In this document: piece by piece, positions 37,027 to 48,017 of the stretch
How positions within the stretch are numbered: the stretch's first letter is position 1
Layout of the letters: every line of letters starts with the position of its first letter
Source of the DNA: Ephemerocybe angulata
Taxonomy: Eukaryota > Basidiomycota > Agaricomycetes > Agaricales > Psathyrellaceae
DNA: 64,000 nt
NCBI GenBank assembly: GCA_013368325.1
Contig: JAACJK010000219.1
Coordinates: forward strand, 1,732,991-1,796,990
Direction: 5' to 3'
Notes under the pieces: generated by a model
The model's input: the letters and a program-made list of their open reading frames with translations, nothing else
What the model was told of the DNA's origin: nothing
The model's database searches: none
Translations under genes and position numbers: made by a program

Positions 37027-39170
37027 ATGCCTTTCGACTTGACGGATTACGCCTCTCGTTTGCTGGAACGGACGAGAGTTGGCAATAATGGATCTTGCCC
37101 TCCCCCAGTGAGTTCACGCGCATCTGTATTGAATGGGAGAACTCACCCCATATCCCTCATGTAGACCGTTCACCTTGCCACCGATCCGTCTTTGCTTTCC
37201 AAGAACACAATCCCCCCAGTTCGGAATGAGGATGATATGGCTCGTCTCATGCGATGCTTCGATATGCGAGCACTACCCTCCGCCAAAGCGCTTGTTGATG
37301 GGTCCCCCCTGGCTTTGGATAGCCTGACATCTGTCATCCATTCTCTTGATTCCCTATATGCCTTCCTATCGCGCTCCTCCACTCAGTTCAATACAGCCCT
37401 GCCAACCGCGAAAACGCTTTTGATCCACTGGCCGGACATCTTGAGCTGGGTTTGCTTCCTTGTATCCACCTTGGCACCCTGCTTGCAAGAATCGGACAAG
37501 GAGACGCTTTTTTATGTAGTCTCTCGCTTCGTCGTGGTATCTATCACCCTTCAGGACTCGTTCGCCGCCTTCCCCGGAGTCATCCAGCTTTGTATGGACC
37601 TATGGGTTGATACCAACCCCGCCAGCCTTCCACATCTTCCCTATGCTCACTCCATTCAGGAAGACCTATGGGTTGATACCAACCCCGCCAGCCTTCCACA
37701 CCTTCTCTACGCTCACTCCATTCAGGAAGACCCTATCTGCCCCATCATTTGCCTAACACGTATGCTCGTCGAACGTCCCGTCACCCGTACCGCCCTCTTT
37801 GAACTCGTCAATGGAGGACACCAACAATCATTCGCTCAATGCATGGTCGATCGACTCGCCATGTTGCGCGCAGGGGTAGCGAACTTTTGGATGAATCAAT
37901 TCTGGGTGATCAACGTCACAAGGGCACTGTACAAAATACTCCACTACTCCCTCCTCGACCCTGCCCTAGAAAACGTCCTTTCCAAATTACGACCCCTACG
38001 ACATCTTTTTCGCATTTACGCCGAGACGTCTTCCATTGGGATGGCGCTCGGGACACACATCTCTGCCTCTGCAAGCTTTGATGACGGGCGAAGAGCATTT
38101 GACAAGCTGCTATCATCGTCCAGATGCATCAAGAGTATGTCGGACGCCGTCTCAGGAGGATTGTTTCGGGTCATATTCAATCTTTACTCCAAAAGTTACC
38201 AACAACCTCCCACCTTCGAAGGACGAATTCAAGACTTCGCCATTGTGGTGGCAACGCACACCATTCTTCACTCAGGTTACCTCAAAGTTGGCGCGGCCGT
38301 CGCTGCAGAATGGAAGCGCTCTACCTCAGAAGTGCAGTATTGCTTGACCTACCTGTCAGACGATGTGCCCTTGATCCACCTTATCGAAGCCTGGAGAGAC
38401 GTTGTTACAAACCCCACCCTCATCAAGAACGATAAGAAGTTGTCACCTCGCAAGGCACATATCTGCCATTACATCAAGGTATGCTTCTGAACGACACTAT
38501 CTTACTACTTTCCAAACCAACACTTTTGGCAGTGTGCTCAAGCTGAACAGAGTTCTAGGCAAATCAAACGCTGTTCAACATGCCGAAACGTGTTCTATTG
38601 CTCAAGGAGCTGTCAAACGGAGGACTGGCGCATACTTCATCGTTTAGAATGTGCTCCCTTCGACAACAGTAAGCTCTATTCAGTTTCAAATTGCTCTGAA
38701 CCTTATCACTCACCCCGTTAGTTAAAGGATCCTTCCCAGCGTCCTATCGCGCGCAGCTCGGATTACATATGGAGAACATCTGCAACATTCAGAGTGGTAC
38801 ATTTGGTCCCACGTTGAAGAACGACCACCCCCGGTACATCGTTCTTATCAAGGCTACATCCCTTCCCATTTCTTTTGCCGCCATATCCAGGGAGAATTTC
38901 TGCTCAGACTATGTTGATTCTCCGGGCACAGTTCATTATGCTCAGAGGCTCCGGATATATACATATCTCGACGAGTTTGAAACCCATTCCGACCGTGTAA
39001 AACTTGTGCATGGCCTATTCGTGTACGGGGTTGACATCGTTGGCGTTTTGGCCAGGTTTCACTACAGCCCTGATGCTTCACCCAATTTCTTCTTGACTAG
39101 CCTTGTGGCTTCCAGGCACACTCCAAGGTCCTCCTCACCGGCTGCGGCTAGGCCACTTGACCTGGTGTAA
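37027..39170 (+). CDS. MYND-type zinc finger protein
   Basis: A protein of about 640 residues of the agaricomycete MYND type: a long helical region followed by an MYND finger. ATG at 37027 starts MPFDLTDYASRLLERTRVGN. An intron at about 37108-37165 leads to the main exon, which is open to about 38480. The MYND finger is assembled across an intron (38480-38534) and reads ICHYIKCAQAEQSSRQIKRC, STCRNVFYCSRSCQTEDW, ILHRLEC, with Cx2C-type pairs and the final HxxxC. A last intron at 38668-38721 precedes the C-terminal exon, which ends SPAAARPLDLV. A 66-bp in-frame tandem duplication sits at 37597-37728. MYND fingers bind proline-rich peptides; the role here is unknown. Confidence 0.8.
37597..37728. 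repeat. 66-bp in-frame tandem duplication inside the MYND gene
   Basis: Two adjacent copies encode DLWVDTNPASLPHLPYAHSI and DLWVDTNPASLPHLLYAHSI (22 residues each with QE). The DNA copies differ at only a few positions, so the event is recent. Confidence 0.9.
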
Positions 39171-40325
39171 TCTAGATATTTTACTCCTGTAATTATACAC
39201 ATCAATCCTTTGCTCGCTGTTTTATTTTAGACCGCGTCAATCGAGCATCGACGGCGCCACTTCCGCTGCCCATCCTGCAAGTTCTTGGAAATTTCACGGG
39301 GTTGTTGGCGAGGCCGAGCCGAAGGTCGGCCTTCGGCTCGGCCTTCTTTGGAGAGAACGAAGGTGGGTGCGGAGTCGGCAAGGATGGCGTTCTTGTTCTC
39401 AGAGTTCGATCTTCCAGGACGTGAAAGTTCAGCTCTGCTTGACGAGCGGAGGACTTTGCCCGAGCCTCGGCCCTTTGCCGACGGCCGGATCCCTCTTTAC
39501 TTTCGGTCCCACCGGGCGACGGGCGAAGGGCGGTAAGGGCCGAACATTTCTTTTGGGACACCAGCCGGCTTCGAACCACAGGCCTGTAATACCCGAATAA
39601 GTGGTCGAATTAGACCGGTAGTTGGGGGCAACCCACAGCTCTTAAGGAGAGGGGATTTTGGCGGATTCAGCCTGTTTCTGTAAATCGTCTGGGGGCGGGG
39701 GCTCGGTTGGCGGATGAGCCGCTAGTCGTGTGGAGGTGCGTCGACGTCGCTCTGCCCGCCGTTGCTGTGCTTTGACTAGCGCTTAAGTATTGCGCTTGGG
39801 CCTCCCTCGGCCGATTTGGACCCCGGGAAGTCCGCCAAAGCTCGGCATAATGGCAAATGATACCTATTCGCCGCGCTGATGCATAGACTCGACTTTGAAG
39901 CGGACGATCTTCTCGGGCTCTCTTTATCTGGCGTTGTTCTCTTGATCGACTTGAATTTTGGGTGCGAGGGCACCAGAAAAAAGCACACTTAAGCATAGAA
40001 AATCAATATAATTTCTCAGTTCTGGTTGACCTGACTTCCGATATCTAACAAAGCTCTAACCAAAAATCTCTCAACCAATCTACCGCTCAGAAATTCCCGC
40101 CAAGCTCCCTCAGCCGCTCCCCTTCCCCTCCCTCCGAGCCTTTTGACACCACTTCCACACGGGCTGCACGCAACCCTCTCAAAGAAATCATCCCACCACG
40201 CCGGGCCGCGACTCCCAGGTTATCACAGGCGACGCCGAGAAGGCTGCAGTCAAGATTGCCCGGGATGCTCGGAGGAAGGACGGTTACCTGTCCCCACCGC
40301 TACCATTGTCCTGCACTTCGCGTCG
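39171..40325. other. Gene-free stretch with GC hairpin
   Basis: No supported gene. At 39311-39344 there is a perfect 15-bp inverted repeat (aggccgagccgaagg, spacer tcgg, then its complement). The flanks are GC-rich with cggcc steps. Small frames at 39202-39600 and 39667-39996 are compositional. Confidence 0.45.
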
Positions 40326-40906
40326 CTAATGAATGCCAATCGCTAGATTGTGAATTTGTCTGAACGTACTGGAACTGCTAGCTTCTACTTCTGGAGTGCG
40401 GTCGCCCACAGGGCCAAGAGCCTCCTCTATGGCAGCTTCTAAATTTACCTTTGCCTCCCTGGATACAAGGTCACTGAACCAGCGTTAGTCTTCCTATGTG
40501 TCCTACCCAGAGGAAGTAGCACACACCTTCCAACAACCCAGGCAATGAGTGTGTCGTTCTCCGGCTTGAGGCTACCCAGTTCGTTCCTGGCAAAGAGGTA
40601 GTCGCCGTTCTTCATCTCAACGAGATCTACAGGTGTCTCGGTTAGAGATGCAGGGACGAAAGGGGATGGTCGCCTACCTTGGGCCTTTAGTTCATTCTGT
40701 TGGCCCTTCGGAATAGACATTCCGCTTTCGCGCTGATCTTCAGCCTCCATCCAAGCCACGCTCGGGATGACCTTGATGACGAAGGTGCGTCCGGGATTGG
40801 AGCTGGGATGGAGAGGGTGATACTGGACAGAATAGATTGGCGGAAGGCTCTGATCGCGGTCGGCCAGGGACAAGGGGACAAGATTCTGAGAAGGTTTGGC
40901 GGGCAT
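40326..40906 (-). CDS. Anonymous three-exon protein
   Basis: A well-structured small gene of about 155 residues. ATG 40906 starts MPAKPSQNLVPLSLADRDQS, and the frame is open upstream to 41008. Exon 1 continues YSVQYHPLHPSSNPGRTFVI, VIPSVAWMEAEDQRESGM and ends ELKAQ. Exon 2 reads DLVEMKNGDYLFARNELGSL then ENDTLIAWVVGR. Exon 3 after a tatccag acceptor reads EAKVNLEAAIEEALGPVGDR and ends IHNLAIGIH at a stop at 40326-40328. Both splices keep frame and remove stop-containing sequence. No family recognised, but the steady mix of hydrophobic and charged residues suggests a folded protein. Confidence 0.55.
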
Positions 40907-41008
40907 GATGATGGAGGAATAAGTGAAACAGACGCTTGGGCCCACCCTCTGAATATACACTTCGGTTAGGGAGCGAGACGGTCGGAGGCGGGCTGCGACT
41001 GGTGACAT

Positions 41009-42188
41009 CAGCGAGAGGACTAGGCTGGACTATTTGCATTTTACTGACCTAACGGTCTGAGACGCCCTAAGATGTCTGAGAAGTATGTATCAGAGAACCG
41101 TCTAGAAATGCCGTCTACTCCAAAAGTTAAACATTACTGGTGCAAGGTCGAGCTTCAGGGCAGGAGGAAGCGCGAAGCTATCCTCAAAGCGAAGGTGCGG
41201 CCCAAGGATAATTCATAGAATCCACCTGTGGTCGGCGCAGTCTTCTGCCCATCCTTAAAGCTCTCCAACCCCATGCCCGTGTTCCTGCGGTGGCGGAAGC
41301 TTACCTTTTGTCAGACTTCGTCGCCCCGAACCCATCGACAGGGCGCGTCTTCGACGCCAACGCGAGTCGTTCGCTTCGCCAATGAGCTCAAGCCTAGCGA
41401 CGACGGCGGAACAGTCAGTACTACGCCGAAGGTTATACTGACGAAATGAACTTACGGCTGCGCAACAACAGAACGTTGGGTATCCTGGCTTCGTGAGGGC
41501 TGGCTTTACCGAGGGGCGAATGTGGTCAGGCGCGTAGACAGCACGACGAGCTCGGGACTGTGAGTGCAGTCGAGTCAAAACGGTGGATAGGAGCGAGTAG
41601 AGTGGACTCGCTCACGTCGGGTTGCCGTCGAATTGTCGTCCACGCAGCGGGGGAAATCTTGCGTGTCCTTCATCGCGGTCTGTGAGCTGGTCAGTGTTGC
41701 CCGCTGCACAGAAAAGAATTCGCTCACAAGTGTGACAGCGATACTTCACTTCTGTGCTCACAAGCCAGGTGGCGAACGCAAAAAAGACCGGTATACCCGC
41801 CTCAAGGGCACCACGGCAGACGACAACCTTCGCATAACAACATTATCAGCCAATCTAATAACACCAACTAGCTTGGGATAACTCACCGGAGGTTGTCATC
41901 GTCGTCGCGGTGACGACCATGGGTAAAAAAGAAGGGATGGAGGGAGGGAGGGCTGGCGACCTGCAATTAAAGAAGGGGCGTGCCGTCAGTCCCGCTTGTG
42001 CCGGACAGTGTCTAGCAGACGACTCACCTCGAGCTCGTCGTTCTCGTCGTCATCGAGAACGACGACAAAACGAAGACAGGGCGGAATGGTGGAGACGAGG
42101 AAAAGGCGGAGGAGATCGATGCCGGATTGGTGTGCGGAACTATTTACTCTTATCTAATCTATCCGGAAGGCAGATAAGGTCGCGTGAA
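41009..42188. other. Mostly non-coding; one tiny frame
   Basis: A 36-codon plus-strand frame at about 41107-41217 (MPSTPKVKHYWCKVELQGRR...) is possible but unsupported. Frames at 41228-41449, 41633-41881 and 41910-42191 have no family or splice evidence. Confidence 0.35.
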
Positions 42189-42238
42189 TGACGTCATTAA
42201 AAGGCTACTTGTGAGAGTTTAGCCGTTCATTGACGTCA
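42189..42238. promoter_or_regulatory. Twin tgacgtca palindromes
   Basis: Two copies of tgacgtcattaaaag start at 42189 and 42231. The core tgacgtca is the ATF/CREB (bZIP) consensus. The nearest recognised gene is the sirtuin, whose 3' end faces this site, so a promoter role is uncertain; the pair may instead be part of a repeat. Confidence 0.35.
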
Positions 42239-42679
42239 TTAAAAGAGAGTTGTACGGCCGAGACCTCGGTTCGGTTGCTGCATTGCCTGGAAAACGACAA
42301 CCCAGTTGTGTGTCCAGTTATGAGTTATCCACGTCACATTTGTGTGGAGGAAAAACGGCGGGAGCTTGGGCCTGTATGGACAGTTAACCGAATTTCCCCG
42401 TGCCGCGAGCAATTGGATACTTTGTCCCTAGTGTCGCGAGCGTCTAAAGAAAGTTTGACGAGCACAAACAGCCGTCGTGACTAGAAGTTTGATAGTCTGC
42501 CGCTCTTCTTTCAGGACACACAAAGCAGAGAAAGACTAGTAGGCGCAGAAAATAGTCAGATAAAATTGTGATGTTACAAATTCAATGTTTGACTGTACAG
42601 CAGAATCAATCCACCAGACGTCCACGGTCAAGTTGCTCACGCTGAGGAACCATTCGCACTGAATCTCGAACGGATAGTA
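42239..42679. other. Gene-free flank downstream of the sirtuin
   Basis: Begins with a tacggccgagacctcggttc block like the repeats at 34.4 and 34.7 kb. The remainder is the 3' flank of the sirtuin gene. No coding signal. Confidence 0.4.
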
Positions 42680-44549
42680 TCAGCCAGCCCCTCCATACTT
42701 ATAACGCCCAACTTCCACCGGATACCATTCCATGCGCTCAAGATCCTCCAGCGTTGGCTGGAGCGGCAAAGTCAAAATATTGAGAGGCCTGTAAGTGCCA
42801 GTGGAGCGGTAAGGTGACCACTGTGCCCGCTCATACTGATACCTCCGACTCGGTCCCGCTGTACAGCCAAGACTCGGAGTCTTCCACTGCCTCTGCAAGA
42901 GCGGGGACGCGTCGAGTGGGGAAACCGGGAGCTCCATAAACTTGGTCGTGCTGCGCCGTGACGACGAAGGGGAGGGCGTGATAGGCAATGGGGGCGGTGG
43001 CATCTCTGGCAGCGCTTCGGCCTTCTTCTGACCGTCCTCATCCTCCCCACGAGCTGGATTCGCACCATTTCTCGCCGCCCTCGTCGCGCCTCTTTTCTTC
43101 AGACTGGCCTGCGTTGAGGGAGGCGGATATATAGGCTTCGACCTTGCCATCTCCACATCCGAAGGTTCACTTGCCGCTGCAATTTCCTCTTCCCTCCTTC
43201 TCTTCCTCTCCGACGCCAGCTCCTTCGCCTTCATCTCCTTCCTGATCTCATCCCTCAACATCTCAGCAAATGTCTGGGCATCACCCTGCACCCACGCGTC
43301 GAATACGCCCTCCCACTCCCGCGTCCCGACCGGAAAGTCAAGATTGAGGTACACCGCCTTCATAGGTGCAGGAGGAGGATCCTCGTCGATCGAGGGCGAA
43401 TGGCGGGAAGAATGATTCGGCGTCGTTGATCCCGACCCTGACGCTTCTTCCCTTATCGAAGACCCTGCACAACGCGATCGCACTGCTTTGGCGAACTCGC
43501 GTACCATTCTCTTCGTCCCCGGTATCCGGAGACTCGTCCCAACCACCAAGATAAAATCAGCTCCCCCACGTCCCTTCCCCTTCGATGATCCTATGAGATC
43601 CTTCTGCACTACGTTCCCAATACCTTCCCCGTTGTTATGCGCTTCGTTATAGAGTACCACGCTTGGACGCAGTTTGCCAATCCCTCTGGCTCGCTTACCA
43701 ACCGTCGCCCGGGCGCGCTCAAGGTTGGTGCACTCTGGACAATGGGGCGGCTGTCCCGCATTCAGCGAAGGTAGATAGTCCTGAAGCGGAAATGAATGGC
43801 TGCATATTTGGCAATGCATCATCTGCAAAGTTCCATGGAGGGGGATGCATCGTGGAGTCTCGGCGGTAGGCGTAGAAGACGCCGGAGGTTGCTGCCCCTC
43901 GAGGTTCCGATCCCCCGCGGTGTCCTCTTTGTTCGCCTTGTTTTTCCTCCCCTGAGTCTTTTTGCTTCGTATATCAGGAACGCCAAATGAGAGACCACAC
44001 TTCTGCTCTATGGCATCGATGTTTTGTGTATAGACCCGCAGCAGTCGCCCGCGATCATCGAGGGCACGGAGGAGCTGGTGGAACGCCGTCGGTTCTGCGT
44101 TCTGCGACATGTCTGACAACCGGGCCATCATCTGGCAGAAGAGGGAGGTAGTGTGCTCTGACTGCAGCAGCGTGAGCTTCCTGTAGGAGCCGTAAGAGAG
44201 GGTGGCTCACGTTGAAGACCGACGCATCGAAGAGGTCCTTCCCTGAGCCCAGCGCCTCTCTGGGGTGGTCTCGCTTCAGGGTTTTGAAAAGGCCGGCTGC
44301 TGAGCGGAAGTCGGGAATCCCCGCCTGCACGGATATCCCAGCACCTGGGCGAACAGCAATCTGGGGGTTCAGAGCCGGGGGGACGGCACCGTGAGGATGC
44401 CACGCACCACAAATCACGACAATTCGCTTCGCTTTGAGTACCGCCTGGACCACTTTCGCCAACCCTGCTTTTCTATCTGCTGGCTCTGCCAAGAACGGTG
44501 GTGTCTGTGGGATGTGAGTTTCCTCCTCTAGGGGCAGAAAGACCGTCAT
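42680..44549 (-). CDS. Sirtuin (SIR2 family NAD-dependent deacetylase), Hst3/Hst4-like
   Basis: An NAD-dependent protein deacetylase. Three exons join. ATG 44549 begins MTVFLPLEEETHIPQTPPFL; LKAKRIVVICG splices to AGISVQAGIPDFRSAAGLFK (the GAGxSxxxGIPDFRS NAD loop); VFN splices to SEHTTSLFCQMMARLSDMSQ. Then come VYTQNIDAIEQKCG, PLHGTLQMMHCQICSHSF (catalytic His and first zinc Cys pair), HCPECTN (second pair), LRPSVVLYNEAHN and VGTSLRIPGTKRMV. Arrangement and length (about 580 residues) fit the fungal Hst3/Hst4 branch, known for H3K56 deacetylation. The C-terminal 200 residues are disordered and end EVGRYKYGGAG. The frame is open upstream to 44696, so a longer N-terminus is possible. Confidence 0.85.
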
Positions 44550-44702
44550 GGTGGTCGGGGCGGGCCAATGGCGTTGAGAGCGGTGAGAGTTTGTGGTCGC
44601 TGAGAGAGGAATGGGTCTCATTTCGCTTGAGCCTTGCTGGCTACCGTATTCCATGTGGCGCAGGGCGCGAAAATGTCCGCGGCTTCGCTTCGGCAATCCA
44701 AC

Positions 44703-44816
44703 AACCGAAATATCAAGATTTACATACCCAAGGTCAGTGGGCGCTTATGTTCCCATGGGCCATATGAGGTACGCAGTACACTGAAGTCGATATCATAACC
44801 ATTGAAGGCCAAAGGT
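44703..44816. repeat. Dispersed repeat, copy upstream of the sirtuin
   Basis: Shares accgaaatatcaag, gggcgcttatgttcccat and tatcataaccattga, in the same order, with 47655-47797. The copy ends about 90 bp from the facing 3' end of the CANIN-like gene and starts about 150 bp upstream of the sirtuin ATG. Confidence 0.7.
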
Positions 44817-44902
44817 GTGAGCCTGCGGACAACACTCAATATGATGCGTATACATGCTCAAAATTCGACAAGGAAAATTATTTCAACACGTTGGAATCGT
44901 AT

Positions 44903-47173
44903 TTAATTGGTTTTTTGACAAGCCCGCCTACCAGCCGTGTACTGTTGCTCGAAGTGTTTGCGCTGGTAAAAGACACGCATTTGAAGTTGCTTTATGGCGG
45001 CCTTAGCCCTTGAACGATCCATATGCGCAGCACGTAAATCGTCTGCAAATACAGAATTAGCATCATGAAGATCAGTACTGATGCGAGAACTTATGAGACG
45101 TACTAATCTTGGCGTGGATATCCTCTAGAAGTGAATGGAAAAGTTGCAAACTGCTTTCTCCATGCGGAGCCTCTGACGTTAACAAGTCCGAGGGCTTCAA
45201 CAGCCTTGCTCTTTCGAGATCCACATACGCCTTGACATTACTGGTGGCAAGGGCGAGAACCGAGATGTAGAACTTCATCTCGGTATAGTCGGTATCATCA
45301 GTGACCGCGAAGAGGGTTTGACTCTCGACGCCCTTCCGAGGTTGGAGCAGTTGGTTGAGTAAACCCGAGAGTGGAGCAGGGTCGCGGTACGATTTCTGGA
45401 GGAGGGTTAACTCTTAAGCTCGCCGGATAGTAAGTGATTGGCTTACCTCTGTAATTGAGCTTGGAGAGTATCGAGCAATGATGCTATATGCAACGAACCG
45501 GGCAATGCGCAAGGTCGCGCCATTGCCGCCTGAAAGGAGAGAAAGTAATGCTGCCTTATTGACGGGTTGGTATCCCTCTGCTAACGCTGAAAGCCGTGCC
45601 GCAACGACGCTCTCCTGTATCGCGATAAGTACAGATACCAACTCGAGGCGATGAAATCAACACTAACCGCCTTCCTGTCGAATCCGTTAACGGGACACAC
45701 CGCTCGGCAGACACCGTCAAGCGCAACCATTACTTCGCGACGCAAGTCAGAGCTTGTAGTGGAGTCCATTCCCAAGGAAATCAAAGCTACAACGAGGTCG
45801 GGGATCTCTTCAGCAGCAAGGCGTCTGGAACTGTGGAAGAAGTCAGAACCAAGCTGATCGTATACGAATGGTTACGGACCTGGCAGCTCGGTGAATTAAA
45901 GCAACGAGGCGATACAGAACTTCCCCTCGTTTAGATGCGTCAGTTCGCGCAAACGGCCCGCAATGCTCGAAATCTAAACCGTTTGATTGAAGCCGCTCTG
46001 GAGAGGCGCTCAGCTCAAGGAGTGAGCCAATAACGAAGCGGGTTGGGACAGGGCATTTCATCTTGTCTGAGGGTGAGGGCTCTAATAAGTCCAGAGCTAC
46101 TGCGAAGGCAACCCTAGAGAGTGGAGAGCCTAGTAGCCAAGGAGTCGACGCTGCTGGAATGTCAGAATCGCACAGAATCCACTTCAATCATGTACGCTGG
46201 AGACCACCTACCAAGGGTACATAAATCACTCATGATCTCCGGTTGGTCAGCCGCAGTCAGCTTGGACAGAGTGCCAGATTTGAGAATAAGCGTGGCGCAT
46301 GCAAAATCTTTGAGCGAGGATTTGGTAAGTCAAACAGAAGTAAAGGAGCGCGGGCATACCTTGCTTTTTCATAGCTTGGGCCAACATACGCAGAGTACCA
46401 CTGTTACCGGGGGAGGCAAAGAAGCGTACGAACGACTCCTCGTCGACGGCCATCGAATCCTCGGTTACAGTAGCCCACAGTGGTACCCCGTATTGCAGCT
46501 TCTCAGCTAGCCTCTCTTCTTCCTCCTTCGCCTCGAAGTCCTCTCTGAGAATGCCGTTGATCTCATTGCCAGCCTCCTTGTCAGATCCAAAGAGATCCTC
46601 TAGGTCTTTCTTGGAGAAGAGATGGCGTGGTTGGTTCTCCCTTTCGTCGTCATCAAGCTCCTCATCCTTGACTTCAAGGCTCATTTCTTCGAGCAAAAGC
46701 CGTCTACCCAAGCTCAATTCCGCTCTCAGTAGTGCAGCTGACCCTCCGCCCTTCTTTTCAGCCAGCGCCTGTTCTCTGAGGAGCTGCTGTATAGGGTTTA
46801 CAGATTTCCGTGGCTTCCGCGTGGGCGAAGGAGCTGACCTGCGGAGGGTCGGAGAACCGGCGCTAAGTGAGGTGTGCTGGCGGGTAGAGCGTCGGACTTG
46901 GGGCTCAGGTGCAGCACTTGACCTAGGATGCGATGGATAGGGAACAGCAATATCCATCTCATGTTCTCGAGCTTTGATCTCCTCGATGACAAAAGCCGTC
47001 TTGGCTGCCGGATCTAGACCGACGGGTGTCGCTGGTACAGCTGGAATATCGTCTGAAGCCCTGCCCGTATAAGGCGCGGTCAAGGTGCGGCTTGAAGCAA
47101 AGAACGATCCCGTAGGTTCGAAGCCATTGCCCCGCATACTCGGTTCGGTCAACGGCTCTTGGTCAACTTCCAT
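44903..47173 (-). CDS. Candidate SLF2/CANIN-like SMC5/6-associated protein
   Basis: A protein of about 650 residues in seven or more exons. From the first true ATG (47173, MEVDQEPLTEPSMRGNGFEP) it has a disordered, basic N-terminal third, then KKDLEDLFGSDKEAGNEING and KLQYGVPLWATVTEDSM. Spliced helical segments follow: DFACATLILKSGTLSKL, ASTPWLLGSPLSRVAFAVAL, ISLGMDSTTSSDLRREVMVA and LLSLLSGGNGATLRIARFVA. The end is INDLRAAHMDRSRAKAAIKQ then LQMRVFYQRKHFEQQYTAG, stop at 44903. The order and the final DxRAAHxDRxxAK helix remind me of fungal CANIN-domain proteins that bind SMC5/6; that link is a tentative family memory. The reading frame continues coding-like upstream of 47173 through a possible spliced exon with no ATG, so the N-terminus is uncertain. 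Confidence 0.6.
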
Positions 47174-47360
47174 TGGTTCTCGGGTGTGCTTGGCCTGCGT
47201 ATATCGAATTGGTCAGTGCGTCCCTTCAGAAGGCCAAAGCCCTTTAGAAGTCCGGTACTGACTAGGGTCGACAGGGCTGGTTTGCTCTCCAAGTGTTTCT
47301 TCGTGACACCTGAGGAGGACTTGACAGAGTCAGAACGACCTTCCACACGCTCAAACGGTA

Positions 47361-47575
47361 CTCGGCCGAGATTTACGGACCTCGGCAATCCACACCCGAC
47401 CTATCCCCGTGCAAGAGGTTCAGCCGGCCCACAAAAATATCTCAAGAGTCTCAACAGCAAGAGGAATGCTTACGTTGCAATATGCCAGTAACAGGCAGGT
47501 TGGTAGAAGTATTCATGCCTCAGGCCTCAGGGTTGATATAATAGAATAGTAGCTCATAATTCTGCATATTGGGGC
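47361..47575. repeat. Dispersed ~200-bp repeat, copy 1
   Basis: Aligns along its whole length with 47823-48017. Shared blocks include ctcggc(c/t)gag, gagaggttc or caagaggttc, atgcttacg, aatatgccagta, ggttggtaga, agggttgatataat and cataattctgcatattgggg. It abuts the 5' end of the CANIN-like gene. Confidence 0.85.
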
Positions 47576-47585
47576 GGCGTCACAA

Positions 47586-47797
47586 GAAGCTCGGCCGAGA
47601 GTCACGGACTTGAAGAAGCTCGGCTGAGAGTCACGGACATCGGCAATCCACACCCGAGATATCAAGGTTACCGGAGGACCGAGGTTAGATTTCTTACCTC
47701 ACGGGCGCTTATGTTCCCATCATAATAAAGTACAGGAGCCCAAAGATATGGTCCCCGCATAAGTCTATCATAACCATTGAGGGACAAAGCTCTGCAC
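47586..47797. repeat. Truncated repeat and second block
   Basis: The head of the same repeat (aagctcggccgagagtcacgg) is present twice in tandem at 47588-47640, followed by atcggcaatccacacccgag as in copy 1. The part from 47655 to 47797 is the counterpart of the sirtuin-side copy at 44703-44816. Confidence 0.7.
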
Positions 47798-47822
47798 AGT
47801 TGCCCGAGTTGCACAAGGAGTG

Positions 47823-48017
47823 CTCGGCTGAGGCTTACTGACCTCGGCAGTCTACGCCCGAGCTATTCCTCATCCGAGAGGTTCGGGCCTTGCACAATCT
47901 CTTAATAGCAGAAGCCATGCTTACGGTGAAATATGCCAGTATCAGACAGAGGAGGTTGGTAGATATATTAAGGGTTGATATAATGCAATATTTGTTCATA
48001 ATTCTGCATATTGGGGC
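47823..48017. repeat. Dispersed ~200-bp repeat, copy 2
   Basis: Counterpart of 47361-47575 in the same orientation. Its right end runs into the last exon of the nucleotidyltransferase-like gene and supplies roughly its last 15 codons and the stop. Confidence 0.85.

Noticed and set aside
39545..39620. A ttcgaa-containing stretch resembling a tRNA T-arm on the minus strand
   Set aside because: The bases on either side of the loop do not pair as a 5-bp stem, and no acceptor or anticodon stem fits around it.
47149..47388. Taking 47388 as the start of the CANIN-like gene
   Set aside because: The first codon there is TTG and lies inside a dispersed repeat. The first in-frame ATG is 47173.
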